Shown here in pieces: positions 12,101 through 22,006 of a stretch of 64,000 bases of DNA; positions within the stretch are counted from its first letter, which is position 1; each line of letters starts with the position of its first letter. Source of the stretch: Anthoceros angustus (lineage: Eukaryota; Streptophyta; Anthocerotopsida; Anthocerotales; Anthocerotaceae); NCBI GenBank assembly GCA_010909165.1, contig MU008171.1:682001-746000 (forward strand), written 5' to 3'. The notes beneath the pieces are model-generated. The model saw only the letters and a program-made list of their open reading frames with translations, searched no databases and had not been told where the DNA came from. Position numbers and translations under genes: made by a program.

Positions 12101-12168
12101 CTGGAAGGATTCGCATGCATTCAGAACTAATATTGTTGGAGTTTGGTGTCGACACAACACTTGTTTCA
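9117..12168. other. Intergenic region, retroelement-like leader features but no coding domains
   Basis: A TATA-like CCTATAAGAGG near 9214 follows a hairpin (ACAACC/GGTTGT near 9180-9200). A perfect 9-bp stem, GACCTACAA at 9822-9830 and TTGTAGGTC at 9842-9850, lies further on. At about 10229 a TGGCTCGTCCGCCAG string superficially resembles a tRNA primer-binding site. No long terminal repeat pair, gag, protease, reverse transcriptase or integrase motif was found, so a retroelement call is not supported. From about 11300 the DNA becomes AT-rich. No gene is recognised. Confidence 0.35.
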
Positions 12169-12620
12169 AGTTGGAAGCTTCCAAATCAGTGACAGCTCAA
12201 AGAATATAAATAGATCTAACTTTGGATCATATAATGTTCGTGGGTTGGAAGCTTCCAAATTAATGAGAGGTCAAAGATTATAAATAGGGCTAACTTTGGA
12301 TTACATAGTGTTCATCGGTTAGTAGCTTTTGAATTAGTGAGAGCTCAAAGAATATAAATAAAGCCGTATAACTTTTAAATACATCATGTATGTGGGTTGG
12401 AAGCTTCCAAACGGTTGGAAGCTTCCAAACGGTTGGAAGCTTCCAAACGGTTGGAAGCTTCCAAGGTTGGAAGCTTCCAAACGGTTGGAAGCTTCCAAAC
12501 CAGCAAGGGCTCAGGGAATGTAAATAGAGATGGCCAATTTTGTATTACATAATGTTCGTAGGCTGGAAGCTTCCAAATCTACGAGAGCTCAAAGAATATA
12601 TATAGGGCTAACTTAAGAAG
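12169..12620. repeat. Nested repeat: about 74-bp unit with an expanded TTGGAAGCTTCCAA palindrome
   Basis: A unit of about 74 bp starts with the perfect 14-bp palindrome TTGGAAGCTTCCAA, then GTGAGAGCTCAAAGAATATA, a TATAAATAG word and GGATTACATAATGTTCGT. It recurs from 12169, 12243, about 12317 (palindrome degraded), 12395 and 12561. In the fourth unit the palindrome is amplified into six copies at 12397, 12415, 12433, 12451, 12467 and 12485, mostly 18 bp apart with ACGG spacers. The palindrome contains a HindIII site. No coding capacity is present. Confidence 0.9.
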
Positions 12621-13374
12621 CTGGCCATCTTCTAATTGGTGGATGATACGTTGGGCGTGTTCCACACGCACGCCGTGGTAGATGAGTGGTGGAGATTAAG
12701 AGGATCTCATTTAGCTTCCGCTTCCAAATGACTTTGGAAGATAATTTTTTTTTTATGGTCCACTATTAAATGACAGATGACCAGATGGAAGCTAAAAGGT
12801 AATGGAAAGGGAGAAAGGGAAAAGGAGTTGTTTGTTTGACATCTATGTCATTTTTTAGGATAAATTTTTTATTGAACTTATTATTTAATCTCGAGAAGAA
12901 GCTTTATTTAATCGAGATGTCATCTCTAAAGTGTCTATATATGTCAACATAGCTCTCAGATTTTTATATGTGTATCAAGTCCTATTTGATTTTTCATATT
13001 CTATTTTTATGTGTAAGTTTTTATCCATTTTTTAGGGTCGATAATGAAACCCATTTGATTTCTATGGACTGTAGTTTTTTGAATTTCATTTGTACATAGT
13101 CTATATATATATGCATGAAATATCTCAATGATGATTCATTACTTTTATTTTCTATTTGATATGGACAGAAAGGTAGAAATAGTTTGATTTCTATGTTTAG
13201 AATATTATGAACATTTCTTTGTTGTATAGGCATGTGAGTGAACTTAGTTTCATGATTGCACAGTGAGAGCATATTAGACTCCTCGATTTTTTAGTTTTGA
13301 CCTCTATGTATACATTTGCTTTTGACAACAGGGTTGGGCTAACTAATTGGCGAGTAACTTTACGACAAAAATCA
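12621..13374. other. AT-rich region upstream of the PLATZ gene
   Basis: Strongly AT-rich sequence with poly-T and TATATA runs and no reading frame of interest. It should contain the promoter and 5' leader of the PLATZ gene that follows. TATATATATG near 13103 is one of several TATA-like words, and none can be singled out. Confidence 0.4.
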
Positions 13375-15393
13375 ATGGTGTGTACTATTCTCCCTTTTTT
13401 TTTTTTGAAAATTAAAAGAGTTTGATATATATATATTTATTTATAATTTTTATATAATCATTTGATTTATGTTCCATCGCAGCAGGCTGTTGAAAAGTTT
13501 CCTTGGCTTCAATCGCTTATTGAATGCAAACGACGCGAATGCTTCAAACATCCTCATGCAGTGAAATCAAAGTCCAACTTTTTTTGTACTACATGCCAAG
13601 ATAGAACACTGTGTTGCAAATATTGTGTCCATGAAAGTCACGCTGGACATGAAATGTTGCAGTTGAAATTGGCATCATATAGAGAGTGTGTTGCACCATG
13701 TGAACTAGAAAGTCTTGGATTGGATTTGACTGGGATCAAGTGTGACTTCAAGATCAATGGGAAGCCAATTGTCTTCCTAAACCACAAGAAAAAGAAGCTG
13801 TCAGCAGAATATGGAGATGATGGAGGTAAAAAATCTTCGAGACGAAGAAAGTTAATCTCAAAGGATTGTAGTTGCAACCATTGTGGGAAAAACATGAGCG
13901 GTAATTTCAAGTTTTGTAGTTTGGGTTGTAAGTATCCAGCATCTACATTTGGAGTAGGTACAACACTTGAAGTCCAAGAAAATTCTCACAACAATACACA
14001 AGGTGCAAGTGAAGAAGCAGGCTTGTCAAATGTGCAAGGATACGAGTTATATAAGAAGAATGGAGGTGGGGTTGAGAACATAGAGTATGATAGGGATGTG
14101 GATATGGTAAAAGAGCAACAGGATTTGAAGAATTTAAGTGGTGGTGGTGGGGTAGGGAAACCGACAAGTGTGGATGTAGTAAAAGAGCAGCAGGTTTTGA
14201 AAGGGTCCATGACTCCAATGCTGGATGAACGTTCCGTGCATGTTAACGTTATAGAACAGAGTGCTAGATTTATAGAGTATGGAAGATTTTGCAAGCACAT
14301 AATATTCAAGAAAGAAGCTGAACAGAGTCCTAGATTTATTGATTACGGAAGATTTGGCAAGTACAAAATGTTTAACATTCAGGCTGACAAGTTCCCGGGG
14401 CCTACTATGAATGTCTGTGATACAAGTAAGAGGCAGATATCATCTACTCATGTTGGGTCCTTCAAGGACACAAGAATTCAGGACTTGCATCACCTCCCTG
14501 TGAAGAAGAGGATAACTTTAGAAATGTCCAACATTCAGGCTGAGAATTTGTCTGTGGTTACGAGGATAACTTCAGAAATGTCCAACATTCAGGCTGAGAA
14601 CTTCCCTGTGGTCAAGAGGAAAACTTCAGAAAAGTTGAACATTCAGGCTGAGACCTCCCATGAGAAGAAGAGGAAAGCTTCAGAGAAGTCCAACATTCAG
14701 GCTGAGACCTCCCATGTGAAGAAGAGGAAAGCTTCAGAGAAGTCCAACATTCAGGCTGAGACCTCCCATGTGAAGAAGAGGAGAACTTCAGAAAAGTCCA
14801 ACATTCAGGCTGAGAACTCCCATGTGAAGAAGAGGAAAACTTCAGAAAAGTGCAACATTCAGGCTGAGAACTCCCGTGTGAAGAAGAGGAAAACTTCAGA
14901 AAAGTCCAACATGGCTGGGACCTTCCAGGGGCCGGATATGAGTGTGTGTGATACAAGTGTGTTGAGTATATCATCTACTCTTGTTCCGTCCTTCAAGGAC
15001 AAGACTATTCAGGACTTGCGTCTCCTCCATCAGAGGGATAGGAAAGCTTTAGAAATGTCGAACATTCAGGCTGACAAGTTCCCGGGGCCTGATATGTATG
15101 TGTGTGATTCAAGTATGCTGCGTATCCCATCTCCTCATGTTCCGTTCTTCAAGAACAAAATTATTCAGAGCTTGCGTCTCCTCCCTTTGAAGAAGAGGAG
15201 AACCTTAGAAGAAATTGTGCAAAAACTGCCGGTGAAGAAACGTGCAAGTTTTGAACCTGGTATGGACAGCGTTCGGTATGTTGACAGGAGGACATTAAAA
15301 ACTCCCTTCACATATAAAAGAAGTCAGCTAACTTATGCTGGAAGGGAAGGGGAAGTATTGAAGATCCTCCCAGGCATCATAGAGCTGTTATAG
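13375..15393 (+). CDS. PLATZ-domain zinc-dependent DNA-binding protein with repetitive basic tail
   Basis: PLATZ proteins are plant-specific zinc-dependent nuclear proteins that bind AT-rich DNA and repress transcription. The domain spans about residues 5-95: PWLQSLIECKRRECFKHPH, then CTTCQDRTLCCKYCVHESH, with the family's Cys/His spacing. A second Cys-rich patch (CSCNHCGKNMSGNFKFC) follows at about 130-147. The long open frame lacks an ATG. I place the start in a tiny exon at 13375-13377 (ATG only), a 105-bp intron 13378-13482 with a poly-T tract, and exon 2 from 13483, giving about 637 residues; the start is the weakest part. PLATZ proteins are usually about 200-260 residues, so the tail is exceptional. 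It contains three long units of about 52 residues and, between the first and second, seven 18-residue units (consensus KSNIQAETSHVKKRKTSE) bearing KKRK patches. The gene is intronless after exon 2 and its DNA is AT-richer than that of its neighbours. Confidence 0.88.
14524..14910 (+). repeat. In-frame 54-bp coding repeat of the PLATZ gene
   Basis: Seven consecutive 54-bp units encode 18 residues each (NIQAE...VKKRK.SE). The third to seventh are nearly identical at nucleotide level, which implies recent amplification. Each later unit contributes a KKRK or KKRR basic cluster resembling a nuclear localisation signal. The flanking 52-residue units (about 14371-14523, 14911-15060, 15061-15210) begin and end with the same NIQA and KKR-LE segments. 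The short unit therefore looks like an internally deleted long unit that then expanded. Confidence 0.9.
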
Positions 15394-15759
15394 CAATGAA
15401 CGAATTCGAAGGAAGGAAGTGTACATCTTTGAGCAGCCTAGGCTGTGTGAAGAGTAGACGCATCGAGCACTGTATTGCAGGCCAAGGATTTTGAGGGCTT
15501 AGGGTCCTGTCTCAGCACTGTTAGATAAACGAAGGCAATTGTGGAAGTTACTCTTTAGCTTAGGCTGCATGCGGGTATCGGAGTAAACGTTTGTCAGGCG
15601 TAACATTTGGCCTAATAACTAGCATTCGTCACCTGACCTGCTGTGCTGACTTATGCACTGGTTGCACATGGAGAAGGAATTACCGAGTGCTGCGTCCCTA
15701 AGTCGTGGATGTAGCAGTTTGAAAATAGAATGTTGCAGGCTCCGCTTTGAGAAGAAGCT
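15394..15759. other. 3' flank of the PLATZ gene
   Basis: This should hold the 3' UTR of the PLATZ gene. No further coding or RNA feature is evident before the tandem repeat that follows. Confidence 0.4.
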
Positions 15760-16115
15760 TGTTAATGCTGCTGCTAGAGAAGCAGTGTGTGCAGTTTGCA
15801 GTGTTGTTGCTAGAGAAGCACTGTGTGCAGCGTGCAGTTTGCGGTGATGTTTCCAGAGATGCACTGTACAGTGCAGTTTGCAGTGATATGTTGCTAGTGA
15901 AGCAGTACGCTGTATGGAGTCTGCAGTGTTGTTGCTAGAGAAGCACTGTGTGCAGTTTGCAATGCTGTTGCTAGAGAAGCATGGTGGAGACTGCAACAGC
16001 AACATTGCACTGGTGAGACTGCACTGTGTGCAGTGTGCAGTGTTGTTACCAGAGAAGCACTGTGTGCAGTGCTGTTGCTAGAGAAGCAGTACTGTGTGCC
16101 GTTTGCAGTGTTGCA
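15760..16115. repeat. Degenerate tandem repeat (GTTGCTAGAGAAGC...CTGTGTGCAG)
   Basis: About nine variants of GTTGCTAGAGAAGCA, alternating with CTGTGTGCAGTTTGCAGT, occur at irregular spacing of roughly 30-60 bp. Reading frames across it are artefacts of the repeat. Confidence 0.8.
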
Positions 16116-17669
16116 CTGCATATATCTTAATTAAGTTGACATGCTTTGCAGAATGCTGCACTTTGCGTGCTTGTTAAGCTTCTATCTGTGTAAAGTGGTG
16201 AAAAAATCGCAATAGGATCGATGGATGTTGTGGATAGGGCTGTTCTTTCATCCTGGCATCCGACCTCATATGGGTCCGAAGGGCCATTTTGTTGTGCCCC
16301 TTGTATTGATGCCGTCTTTCGGAAAAGGAAGACAATCCGCGCAGAGATTCTGGTCGTCCAGTGTACACGAGAGAAATGTTCAAGTTGTGTTGGTGAGAAA
16401 TCAGAATCGTACCCGAGCAAGGTTGCGAAATGGGCTGTGGCCAGTGAGGCGCACCGTTTGCTCGAGCGGCCAGGCGAAACGTGTCGAAGGCGAAGGCAAA
16501 GAAAGGCTGCAGGAGGGAGCATATGCATGCATGGACAGAAAGATGGTAGCGACGGTGACGAAGGGAGCTATCTACTGCAGAGGCAGAGGCAGAGGCAGGC
16601 GCGCGCAGTGGAGGGCCCGAGGGAATAAGAGTGGCAGTAGAGTAGGATGGACGCAACGGCCACAATGATTGTCGGACAGAGATGTTTACAAGCAACGACA
16701 ATGGCGAGGTATGTATACATTATCTACCATGGGACGGGCCCGGCGGGGCCAGGAACAGGAAACGATCGAGAGACGGCCTCGTTCTCTCTCCTGCTCTGAT
16801 GAGAGGGAAGGCACGCGCAGCGTCAGAGACGCAAGCCGAGAGTGCATGGAAAGGCGTGTCGAGCGGGGAGGAGACAGCGGGAGCCTGGAGCCCGGTGCCC
16901 GGTGCCCGCGAGTCGCAGCAGGCCAGGCCAGGCGAGGCCACGCCAGGCCGCGGGTGCTGGTGCTGGTGCTGGTGCTGGGTCCAGTCTCCCGGCCATGCAA
17001 GTGCCTATGGGAGCAGAGCCACGTCGGGAGCCAGCCATGTATCCCGGCGGCCCACCAGGCTGTGAGAGCTGTCTGCCCATCACTGTGCAGCGACGTCACG
17101 CTCCCCGTGCTGATAACGTCTGTCCAGACAGGGTCTAGGGGAATTTTGTAGACCGTGGAGGTGTGCAGATGGAGCAGCCAGCGCTGGAGCCCGACCTCGA
17201 GGGCGGCAGTCCCCAGAGTACAGCAGGGCGGGGTGGGGCGGGGCAGGGCGAGGCAGGGCGGGGCAGGGCAGATATGTATGTGCCGCGCTGCCCGCCACTT
17301 CGTCTTCGCCCAGCCCACTGCCCAGCAATGGCATTCCAGCTGCAGCAGCCGGGCCCCGGCGGCTCTTGAATCCGTCTGCACGGCAGCTCTGACGGGTCAA
17401 TGGTCAAAGGGAGCCTGCTGCAGCGGGACGTACGCTGCTCGCAGGCAGGCCCAGGCCCAGGGCCACAGGCTCTGGCACTGGAGGCACTGGAGCCTGCCAC
17501 TAATGCCTGCCAGCCTGCCAGCCTGAGCCCACGCCATTACAAACGTACACACATATCTCCCATCCGGACGAGGATGCGGACCCGGACCCGGAACCCGGTG
17601 CATGTCGCGAAAGCAGTGGCAGGCCCGGGCCACGGGTGCCACACTTGCGCCTTCTCCCAATTCCACCCC

Positions 17670-17800
17670 TCCAGTCCCCGTCCCCGGCCCCGGCCCCGGC
17701 CCCGGCTCTCGCTTGCACGAATGGGTCTGGCTATGGGGAATTTTAGTTTGGCGTGCCTGGGCCCGGGCCGGGGCCCGGGCCGGGGCCCCGGGGGCCTGCA
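17670..17800. repeat. CCCCGG / GGCCCGGGCCGG low-complexity repeats
   Basis: Two neighbouring GC-only stretches: CCCCGG hexamers at about 17676-17705 and GGGCCGGGGCCC units at about 17758-17792. Both are strongly self-complementary and would form stable secondary structure. Confidence 0.8.
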
Positions 17801-18751
17801 CCCGAGCTTGCAGCTCGCAGGCTTCGTACTCGGGATGTGGATATGTAGATGAATTCCTCAAGGACGGCCGCGCCCGGGCCCGGCTATCATCAGCATGGGC
17901 CACTGCAGGCCGGGCTCGGGCTCGGGCGCGGGCTCACATCGCTCCCTCCAATTTGTTCTCTTCCACGGGGTGGAATTCTTTCTCCGGGCCCGTGTCAGCC
18001 CAGCCGGCGGCCATGGGGGCCTGCCTGCACCCCTGAAGCTTGCGTACGTGCACGGTACACAGCTCGTTTGGAAGGGGCTTCTTGTCACCATTCCGCTACT
18101 TTGGTTGGCTAGCAGCGCCCTCAGACCACAGCTATCTCTCACCTGCTCCTGCTTTTTGCTTTCGCTGCTCTGCCATGCTCTTTTGCCGGTGCCGGACCTA
18201 CGGTGTGCTCCTAAAAGTCCTGGTCTTCGGTCCTGGTCCTGGGCTGGCCCTGTTTTCAGTACACTGTGCTTTTCAGTTGGATGAATACATTTCTGCTCTG
18301 CTCTGCTATGCTCTGCCTTGTCTGCCCTGTTGCAACCTGCAGGCTGCCAGCCACGCCCAGGCCCAGGCCCCCTCCCAGTTCAGGCCACCCGATCCGATGC
18401 TGCACAGTTCCCTAGCCTTGACATTTCCACTCCCCCTTTTACGAAATTTCAGGACGGACGTGCACAGGTCAATCTACTCTCTGGCCACACCAGCCGTTGT
18501 ACCTTTAAGGCTCCTCATGGCTATTGGGCACATTTGCCCCATTGGGCCATTGGGCCATTGGGCCATTTGGTTCATTGCCCGTCCAGCCCCGCCGTCCGGA
18601 TAATATTTTCAATCCCAGCCCACCTCGCTCGGGCTCGGGCTCGGGCTCGGTGCGCATCACATGAGATTGTGGGGGTGGGCTCTTCTTTCGTGTTTCTAGT
18701 TGTCGGTGAGTTTGATACCAAGCACTTCGAGTGAGCATTTTGGTTTTGGAG

Positions 18752-18834
<83 letters not shown>
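18752..18834. repeat. Composite (CT)n(CA)n microsatellite
   Basis: About 14 CT dinucleotides are followed directly by about 28 CA dinucleotides with one interruption (ATA near 18807). This is a typical compound dinucleotide microsatellite. Confidence 0.98.
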
Positions 18835-19919
18835 GATGATAATCTGCTTCACTTTTCCTTCATCTCGTCGAGCTGTACACCAAACCACGATTGAATTCAG
18901 GAAAAAAGGGTCTTGTTGTTCGTGCATGTTCCTTGTTTAGGTCGTGTTTCGAACGAACTCGTCATAAACACCAAGTCATAGCATGAGAAGCCAAGTGTGT
19001 GGCACACCCCAAAACATGAGACGAAATGGGTGACTTGAGAAGGAAGCTAGGGTAGACTAGTTGATGCTCCCGGCAGGGTGGCCCTTCCACATATTATATA
19101 CATTTGGAGGTGCTTATAGAAGGGCTTGGATGCCCCTTGGCTCGTGAGGTGAAGAGGGTGCGGTGGGGAGATCGTTCTCGAGAAGAGGGCGAACGACCGC
19201 ACCCTTAGAATAGCAAGGGCGGGAGACAGAAATCCCGAGCAGCATGCGAAATGCGAAATGCGCGATCCGCGATGCGAAGCCATGGAAGGCGATGGGAGGA
19301 AGGAAGGAATCGAAACGGGAAGGGCGACAAGAAGAGGCATGTGAGGACCACGCGGGCCGTGTCCGTGTCAGGCCTTGGCAAGTCACGCGGGCCTGCCTGA
19401 GATGGAAGCCGGGCTCAAGTGCTCAAGCGTGGCGCAAACGGACGGATATCCGTTCTCGGGAACGGGGAACGGGGACCGGCAGCGGCAGCGACCCCCAGTT
19501 GGCCAGTTGGGGACGAGTCCAGTTACCAGCGCGACTGTTGGGCCGGGCCCTGTCGCGCAACTTGTGACCTGTGGGCCCCTCCGGAAACGGAAGGCGTGCA
19601 CGGACAGATGGAGTTGCAGGCGGGTGTTGCGGCGGCTGCCGCGCCGTCGCCTGTCGGACGGCTGGCGTCACGCACTCAACCCCGGCCCCGGCCCCGGCCC
19701 CGGCCGTTCAAGAGTTGACCCCAATCCGTCCGGCAGGCTGCTGGACAGGGCATCTTCCCGACGTCCGACGTCGGTGCATTCAATGTGCGTGTCCCTGGCC
19801 TGGCCGGCCAGGACCGGGACCGGGACCGGGACCGGACGCTGACCCTGGCTCCAAAATCGACCCAGGTTCTGGCTCCCGGCCATCCGCCCCTGCCTGCCCC
19901 AGGCCAGTTTTTGCGAGAA

Positions 19920-20048
19920 GCCAGGCCAGGGCCAGGGCCGGGGCCGGGGCCGGGGCCAGGGCCAGGGCCAGGGCCAGAGCCAGAGCCAGAGCCAGAGCCA
20001 GAAGAGCCAGAGCCAGAGCCAGAGCCAGAGCCAGAGACAGAGACAGAG

Positions 20049-20079
<31 letters not shown>

Positions 20080-20090
20080 CAGAGACAGAG

Positions 20091-20127
<37 letters not shown>

Positions 20128-20130
20128 CAG
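19920..20130. repeat. GCCAGG-to-GCCAGA hexanucleotide array
   Basis: About 210 bp of hexamers shift from GGCCAG/GGGCCG at the left to GAGCCA at the right, with occasional GACAGA variants. One frame reads as a Pro-Glu repeat and the opposite strand as Trp-Leu; neither is credible as a gene. Confidence 0.95.
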
Positions 20131-20760
20131 ACAAAGAAAGAGCTTGCATGTATCGTATTCGCCTCTCCTACATCTAGAGCGATAAGATGCGATAAGATGC
20201 TGCTGCGGCTGTGCTGTGGGCTGGAGCTGGAGCTGTGCTTGTAACTAGTGCTGTGCGCACTTCCACTGGCAATGGCACTGTGTGTGGGTTGCTGTGTGTT
20301 TGTGCCTATATGTGCATATTGGGCACATGTACGCCCTACCACCTGGCCTGATTGATTTCATGATCTGGCTTCCGAGTTCCATCCAGGCCTAGGATTTGAT
20401 CAAGCTGGTGGATCATGTGACATTCGTCCCGTGCCGGAATCTCAAATGATGGGGAATGGGCCCAAACTCCAGATTGATGGATATCGCAACCGCTAGCTGT
20501 TCCATATCATCTCACATTGTACACACAGCTGCGCCACTGTAGCTAGCTAGCCACGGGCTGGCTTTCTGGCTTTTTGCCTTCTGCCTTCTGCCTTGCTCGG
20601 TCTTGGTCTTGGTCTTGGGATATCCGATGCTGTGTGCGTGACAGTCTCGTTCACAGAACTGCTGCAGATGACAAGTGCACAGTGCACTGCACTAGACTAC
20701 ATAGTACTAGTGCGGCTGGAGGAGCAGGTCCGTGGGGATGAGACAAGCGGCCCCAGGAGC

Positions 20761-20922
20761 CCAGCACAGCCCAGCACAGCCCAGCCCAGCCCAGCCCAGC
20801 CCAGCCCAGCCCAGCCCAGCCCAGCCCAGCCCAGCCCAGCCCAGCCCAGCCCAGCCCAGCCCAGCCCAGCCCAGCCCAGCCCAGCCCAGCCCAGCCCAGC
20901 CCAGCCCAGCCTAGCCCAGCCC
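20761..20922. repeat. CCAGC pentanucleotide array
   Basis: Roughly 30 nearly perfect CCAGC units with a few CACAG or CTAGC variants at the ends. Degenerate relatives recur at about 20985-21020. Confidence 0.98.
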
Positions 20923-22006
20923 ACAGGGCTCACCGGTGGACCCTATGGGCAGCTGGAACGATGGAAGCAAAGCCCATGGCCAGCCCCAGCCCCGGCCTTG
21001 CCCAGCCCAGCCTAGCCGAGCCAAGTAGCTTGCGGCAGCTCCAGCTGCATGCAGTGCACAGTGTTCAGCATCTCTCGTCGTTAGTCAGCCCATGAGCTCA
21101 GTGCGCCTCACTGGGCTGGGCTGACGCACAACGCACAACGCACAACGCACAACGCACAACTGACGCCCTCCCACCAGCTGCAGCAACAGGGTTTGCGGCC
21201 TTGGACGGATCGGGTGGACCCGTTTCCGTTGGGCCTCATCACATATTCCCTCTCCTCCAAGCAGGTTACTATGTAGGGAGGAGCTCGAGAAGGCCTGCTC
21301 TGGTCGGAGAGCGGGGCCCGGGCCCCCTCACCATCGGAGACCGGAGGCTGGCTGCCTTGCCCATGTTATGTTGGCTTGCTTCGGCTTCTAGTTGTTGGCC
21401 GCCTTTTGTTTGAGTGGATGAATGTCGGCTGACTTCACTAAATTCCCGTAATGCGCTACAAAGAGACACGCAGCTTGATTCTGGACCGAGCTCTGAGCCG
21501 AGGTATGATGTCACTCTGACTTTGTGTGGGACACAGCCAGCAAACCTGCCTTTTTGCTTGCCCCCGACCACAAGCAACCACACCATGCATGTTGCATTAA
21601 TTGTAGGGGAAAGGAGGCCTAGGGAAGGTGCGACGAAAAGAGAAGCACAAGGAAGACTGGACGATACACAAAAGTACGATTGTATTATAAGTTTCTTTGT
21701 AAAAACCATCTCGCATCACACATTCAAGTGTGGAGGGAGCAAGACACCGACCGCACCACCTGTGCGCGGGGCCTTGCGAGCCTCGAAGAAAACTTTTTGC
21801 TGCTGGACATGTGCCACCACTACTGTGACTGTAGCTACAATATTTCCTCTTCTTTGAGTTTGCCTGGGTAGCAAGCTCCTCCTACACGGCTGCCTCGCGG
21901 AACCCAACATTCTACCTCACAAGATTCCTACTACTTTACAGAGTAGCCAACCACACCACCCTTCTCCTAAATGTACAGACTGATGATTCAATACAAAGTC
22001 CACACT

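Larger units (their letters stand above)
16116..22006. other. GC-rich intergenic block packed with simple repeats
   Basis: No gene is supported across almost 6 kb. Long overlapping frames on both strands are translations of low-complexity DNA (for example alternating Glu-Pro, Trp-Leu or Ala-Gln-Pro-Ser). The strongest arrays are listed separately. Smaller ones include CCGGGA units at 19808-19835, CCGGCC units at 19681-19706 and ACGCACA units at 21123-21162. The last few hundred bases before 22006 should contain the 3' UTR of the bHLH gene, which is transcribed toward this block. Confidence 0.6.

Noticed and set aside
19668..20342. 224-codon frame on the minus strand (Trp-Leu repeats) and matching Pro-Glu frame on the plus strand
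   Set aside because: Both are translations of the GCCAGA hexamer array; no domain, no splice signals, and all frames are open because the DNA is repetitive.
20593..21015. Ala-Gln-Pro-Ser-rich 140-codon frame
   Set aside because: Product of the CCAGC pentamer array; all three frames are open through the repeat.
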